Source of the DNA: Cyanobacteria bacterium UBA2566
GTDB lineage: Bacteria > Cyanobacteriota > Cyanobacteriia > Cyanobacteriales > Desertifilaceae
NCBI GenBank assembly: GCA_002340255.1
Contig: DDLS01000096.1
Location: forward strand, 1 to 32,258
Reading direction: 5' to 3'
Length of the DNA stretch: 32,258 nucleotides
Numbering within the stretch: position 1 is the first letter of the stretch; each line of letters starts with the position of its first letter. This document shows positions 30,669 through 32,258 of the stretch, one piece after another. Below the pieces are notes generated by a model. That model was not told where the DNA came from, did no database searches, and saw only the letters and a list, made by a program, of their open reading frames with translations. Both the position numbers and the translations under genes were made by a program.

Positions 30669-32258
30669 TTACTTTTTTATGGATTCCCGTACCCGTGCCA
30701 CCTGTTTCGGGGCGTTAATTTTTTCCCAAAGTTCAATGGCTCGTTTAAAGTAATCTTGGCTCTGGGCAAGTTCTCCAGTTTCTTGATAGGTTAATCCCAG
30801 TTGATAGTAGGCTTCAGCGAGGTCACATTTTGCTCCCAGTTTCTCTAATATTTCGATGGATTGAGTGTGATACTTGCAAGCATCTTTATATTTTTTTTGT
30901 AGACGGCATAGTTCAGCTAATCGAGTCAAAACTTTACCTTTTACTTGAACATATTGTGTTTTCTCTGCATCCTCAAGTGACTGCTGGTATGCTATTTTTG
31001 ACTGAGAATAATCCTGAAATATTTTATAGGTTTCTCCTAAGAAATAACTCTGTTGTACTATTGCCCAATCGCCTATATTATCCCAATATTGTTGATAATA
31101 CTCTTTATGTTTATTAATCCATAACTGAGCCTGAGCAGTATTTCCTAAGTATGAATAAGTAGCCGCTAAAGCAAAAGAAGTCTCCACTAGGTAAAAGTAT
31201 ATATTATGTTGTCTTGCGTCTTCATAAACTGGATTCAGAATATCAAGTGCTTCTTCAATTTCTCCCAACTCTAAATAACATATGGCTTGACTAAATCTAG
31301 CGATACAATCTAGTTTAACATCCCTATTCTCTCCCTGAGACAATGCTTCTCTTGCTTGCTGATAAAATTTTATCGCTTCACGAATGTCCCCTAAAATCCA
31401 AACGCTTTCACTGAGGCTGACGTATAATATTGCTTTATTACATAAATTTTCAGTGTGTGGTAAAATCTTTCTAACGGCTGTGATGATTTGATGAGTATAG
31501 AGTCCTAATCTCCTGTTCAATTCACACAAAGTTTCTTGTTTATACCATTTTAATTGAAAAGGATATGGAGATATCCAATTGGCTTTCCTTGATTCCACAA
31601 TAATCTCTACAGCACATTCATCATCAGGAATAGCAAAATAATGATGGAAGGCTTCAAAAGATTGTTTTAACTGATTAATATTGTCTACATACTCAAAAAG
31701 ATTGCGCCAAAATTCTGCTGCTGTGCGGTTCGCTTGCTCCCAATCTTCGCTATCCTGCAACCGTTTAACTGCTTCTTGTCGAATTAAGGGATGTAACTTG
31801 TACTCTCGATTCACTCGCTCGACTAAACCCCGATCGCCTAAATCCCGAATTGCTTTTACTCCCTCATGCTCCACTATCCCCCACAATAAACACAATAACC
31901 CCTCTCTGGGAACCGTTGGCACATCTTGGAACCGAAAACATCCCATCCGATACAGCAGTTGGTAAGCTGTGGGACAAACTTCTTGCAGGCGGTTAAATTG
32001 TTCGATAATCAGATTTTCTATTGCCTGTTCTACGACTACTCCCTCTTGCGTGCGGTTAGATGTCCAGTAGTCGGCAATGCTGTGATCGTAATCGTCGGCA
32101 ATGCGCGATCGCAACATCTTCATCGCCAATGCATTTCCCTGATACGCTTGGTGAATCTCCCCTAAAACCGACGTATTCGTATCTATAGCTTTCTGCTGAA
32201 AATACTCCTGCCAAGCTTCCAGACTCAAACGCTCTAACGGATACAGCGCTTCGCGCTG
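30669..32258 (-). CDS. NB-ARC/TPR protein, C-terminal part (runs off the window)
   Basis: The reading frame is open to the window edge, so the start lies outside; the TTG at 32228 is not convincing. Visible parts: the end of an NB-ARC/STAND module (LERLSLEAWQEYF, then GNALAMKMLRSRI and a winged-helix-like segment ending in RLQDSEDW), followed by about ten TPR-type helical pairs from residue 175 to the end. One of the clearest is DLAEAYYQLGLTYQETGELAQSQ. STAND proteins of this type sense a ligand with the TPRs and signal through ATP-driven oligomers. The N-terminal effector domain, which would tell the outcome, is not in the window. Confidence 0.8.
   Translation of the reverse strand, partial: QREALYPLERLSLEAWQEYFQQKAIDTNTSVLGEIHQAYQGNALAMKMLRSRIADDYDHSIADYWTSNRTQEGVVVEQAIENLIIEQFNRLQEVCPTAYQLLYRMGCFRFQDVPTVPREGLLCLLWGIVEHEGVKAIRDLGDRGLVERVNREYKLHPLIRQEAVKRLQDSEDWEQANRTAAEFWRNLFEYVDNINQLKQSFEAFHHYFAIPDDECAVEIIVESRKANWISPYPFQLKWYKQETLCELNRRLGLYTHQIITAVRKILPHTENLCNKAILYVSLSESVWILGDIREAIKFYQQAREALSQGENRDVKLDCIARFSQAICYLELGEIEEALDILNPVYEDARQHNIYFYLVETSFALAATYSYLGNTAQAQLWINKHKEYYQQYWDNIGDWAIVQQSYFLGETYKIFQDYSQSKIAYQQSLEDAEKTQYVQVKGKVLTRLAELCRLQKKYKDACKYHTQSIEILEKLGAKCDLAEAYYQLGLTYQETGELAQSQDYFKRAIELWEKINAPKQVARVRESIKK
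32240..32258. repeat. Palindromic repeat at the window edge, matches 9641-9659
   Basis: The 19-base sequence gatacagcgcttcgcgctg is identical to that at 9641-9659. Its core CAGCGC-TTC-GCGCTG is a perfect stem. In this copy it falls inside the NB-ARC reading frame and coincides with the window end, as when an assembly breaks at a dispersed repeat. Confidence 0.7.

Noticed and set aside
30830..32165. Plus-strand frames opposite the NB-ARC/TPR gene
   Set aside because: They are antisense to the TPR helices and STAND region and show no start context or recognisable domain.
32226..32228. TTG at 32228 as the true start of the NB-ARC/TPR protein
   Set aside because: The frame stays open through 10 more codons to the window edge, and the visible residues are mid-domain for an NB-ARC protein.

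Overview
The window reads as cyanobacterial chromosome. The palindrome GCGATCGC (HIP1) recurs throughout. There is an allophycocyanin-type phycobiliprotein gene (apcD), the sulfolipid pair sqdB/sqdX, an NtcA-like Crp-family regulator, Uma2 (DUF820) proteins, a Rpn/DUF2887 protein and large STAND-WD40 and NB-ARC-TPR proteins. The repeat types (AGAAACCGGGTTTCT palindromes, GTCATTGCGA foldbacks) are what I would expect of a filamentous, Oscillatoriales-like genome. Genus is not determinable from this window.

Layout. 1-2770: an RTX calcium-binding protein, a strong hairpin terminator and a SAM methyltransferase. 2771-3763: repeats, then a reverse-strand Rpn-type nuclease. 3944-7130: a decaying two-gene unit (isochorismatase-like hydrolase plus cupin). 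The first gene is split by a complete IS200/IS605 element (tnpA + tnpB) and the second by a 136-bp foldback MITE. Removing both insertions restores both reading frames exactly. 7141-9621: a YdcF-like protein, a DODA-type dioxygenase and a Uma2 protein. 9622-10523: repeats, a doubtful 55-aa ORF, a conserved-looking 64-aa protein and stacked hairpins. 10524-13190: argC and rlmD on the minus strand. 13282-13767: apcD with a clear terminator. 13845-14704: an unknown protein and a DCC-family protein. 14982-17133: a Crp-family regulator divergent from an NnrU/Z-ISO membrane protein, with a perfect GTA-N8-TAC palindrome between them, then a thioredoxin with WCGIC active site. 17293-18375: leuB. 18376-19005: no intact gene, but a degenerate duplicate of the 5' part of the amidase gene found 7.5 kb downstream. 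19006-25180: a P-loop ATPase followed by a 1562-aa protein (degenerate NTPase, TPR, nSTAND NTPase, one TM helix, 14 WD40 repeats). 25339-27902: a second Uma2 protein and a secreted N-acetylmuramoyl-L-alanine amidase. 28025-30527: sqdB and sqdX with a second full MITE copy between them. 30669-window end: the C-terminal part of an NB-ARC/TPR protein that runs off the edge, exactly at a palindromic repeat also found at 9641.

Functionally this is mostly housekeeping (arginine and leucine synthesis, rRNA methylation, light harvesting, sulfolipid, cell-wall hydrolysis) interleaved with accessory material. The parts most worth a second look are the ATPase/STAND-WD40 pair as a possible conflict or signalling system, the IS605 insertion whose empty site, target motif and TnpB guide can be reconstructed from the sequence, the MITE family, and the Crp/NnrU divergent regulatory region. 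I saw no tRNA, rRNA or CRISPR array.
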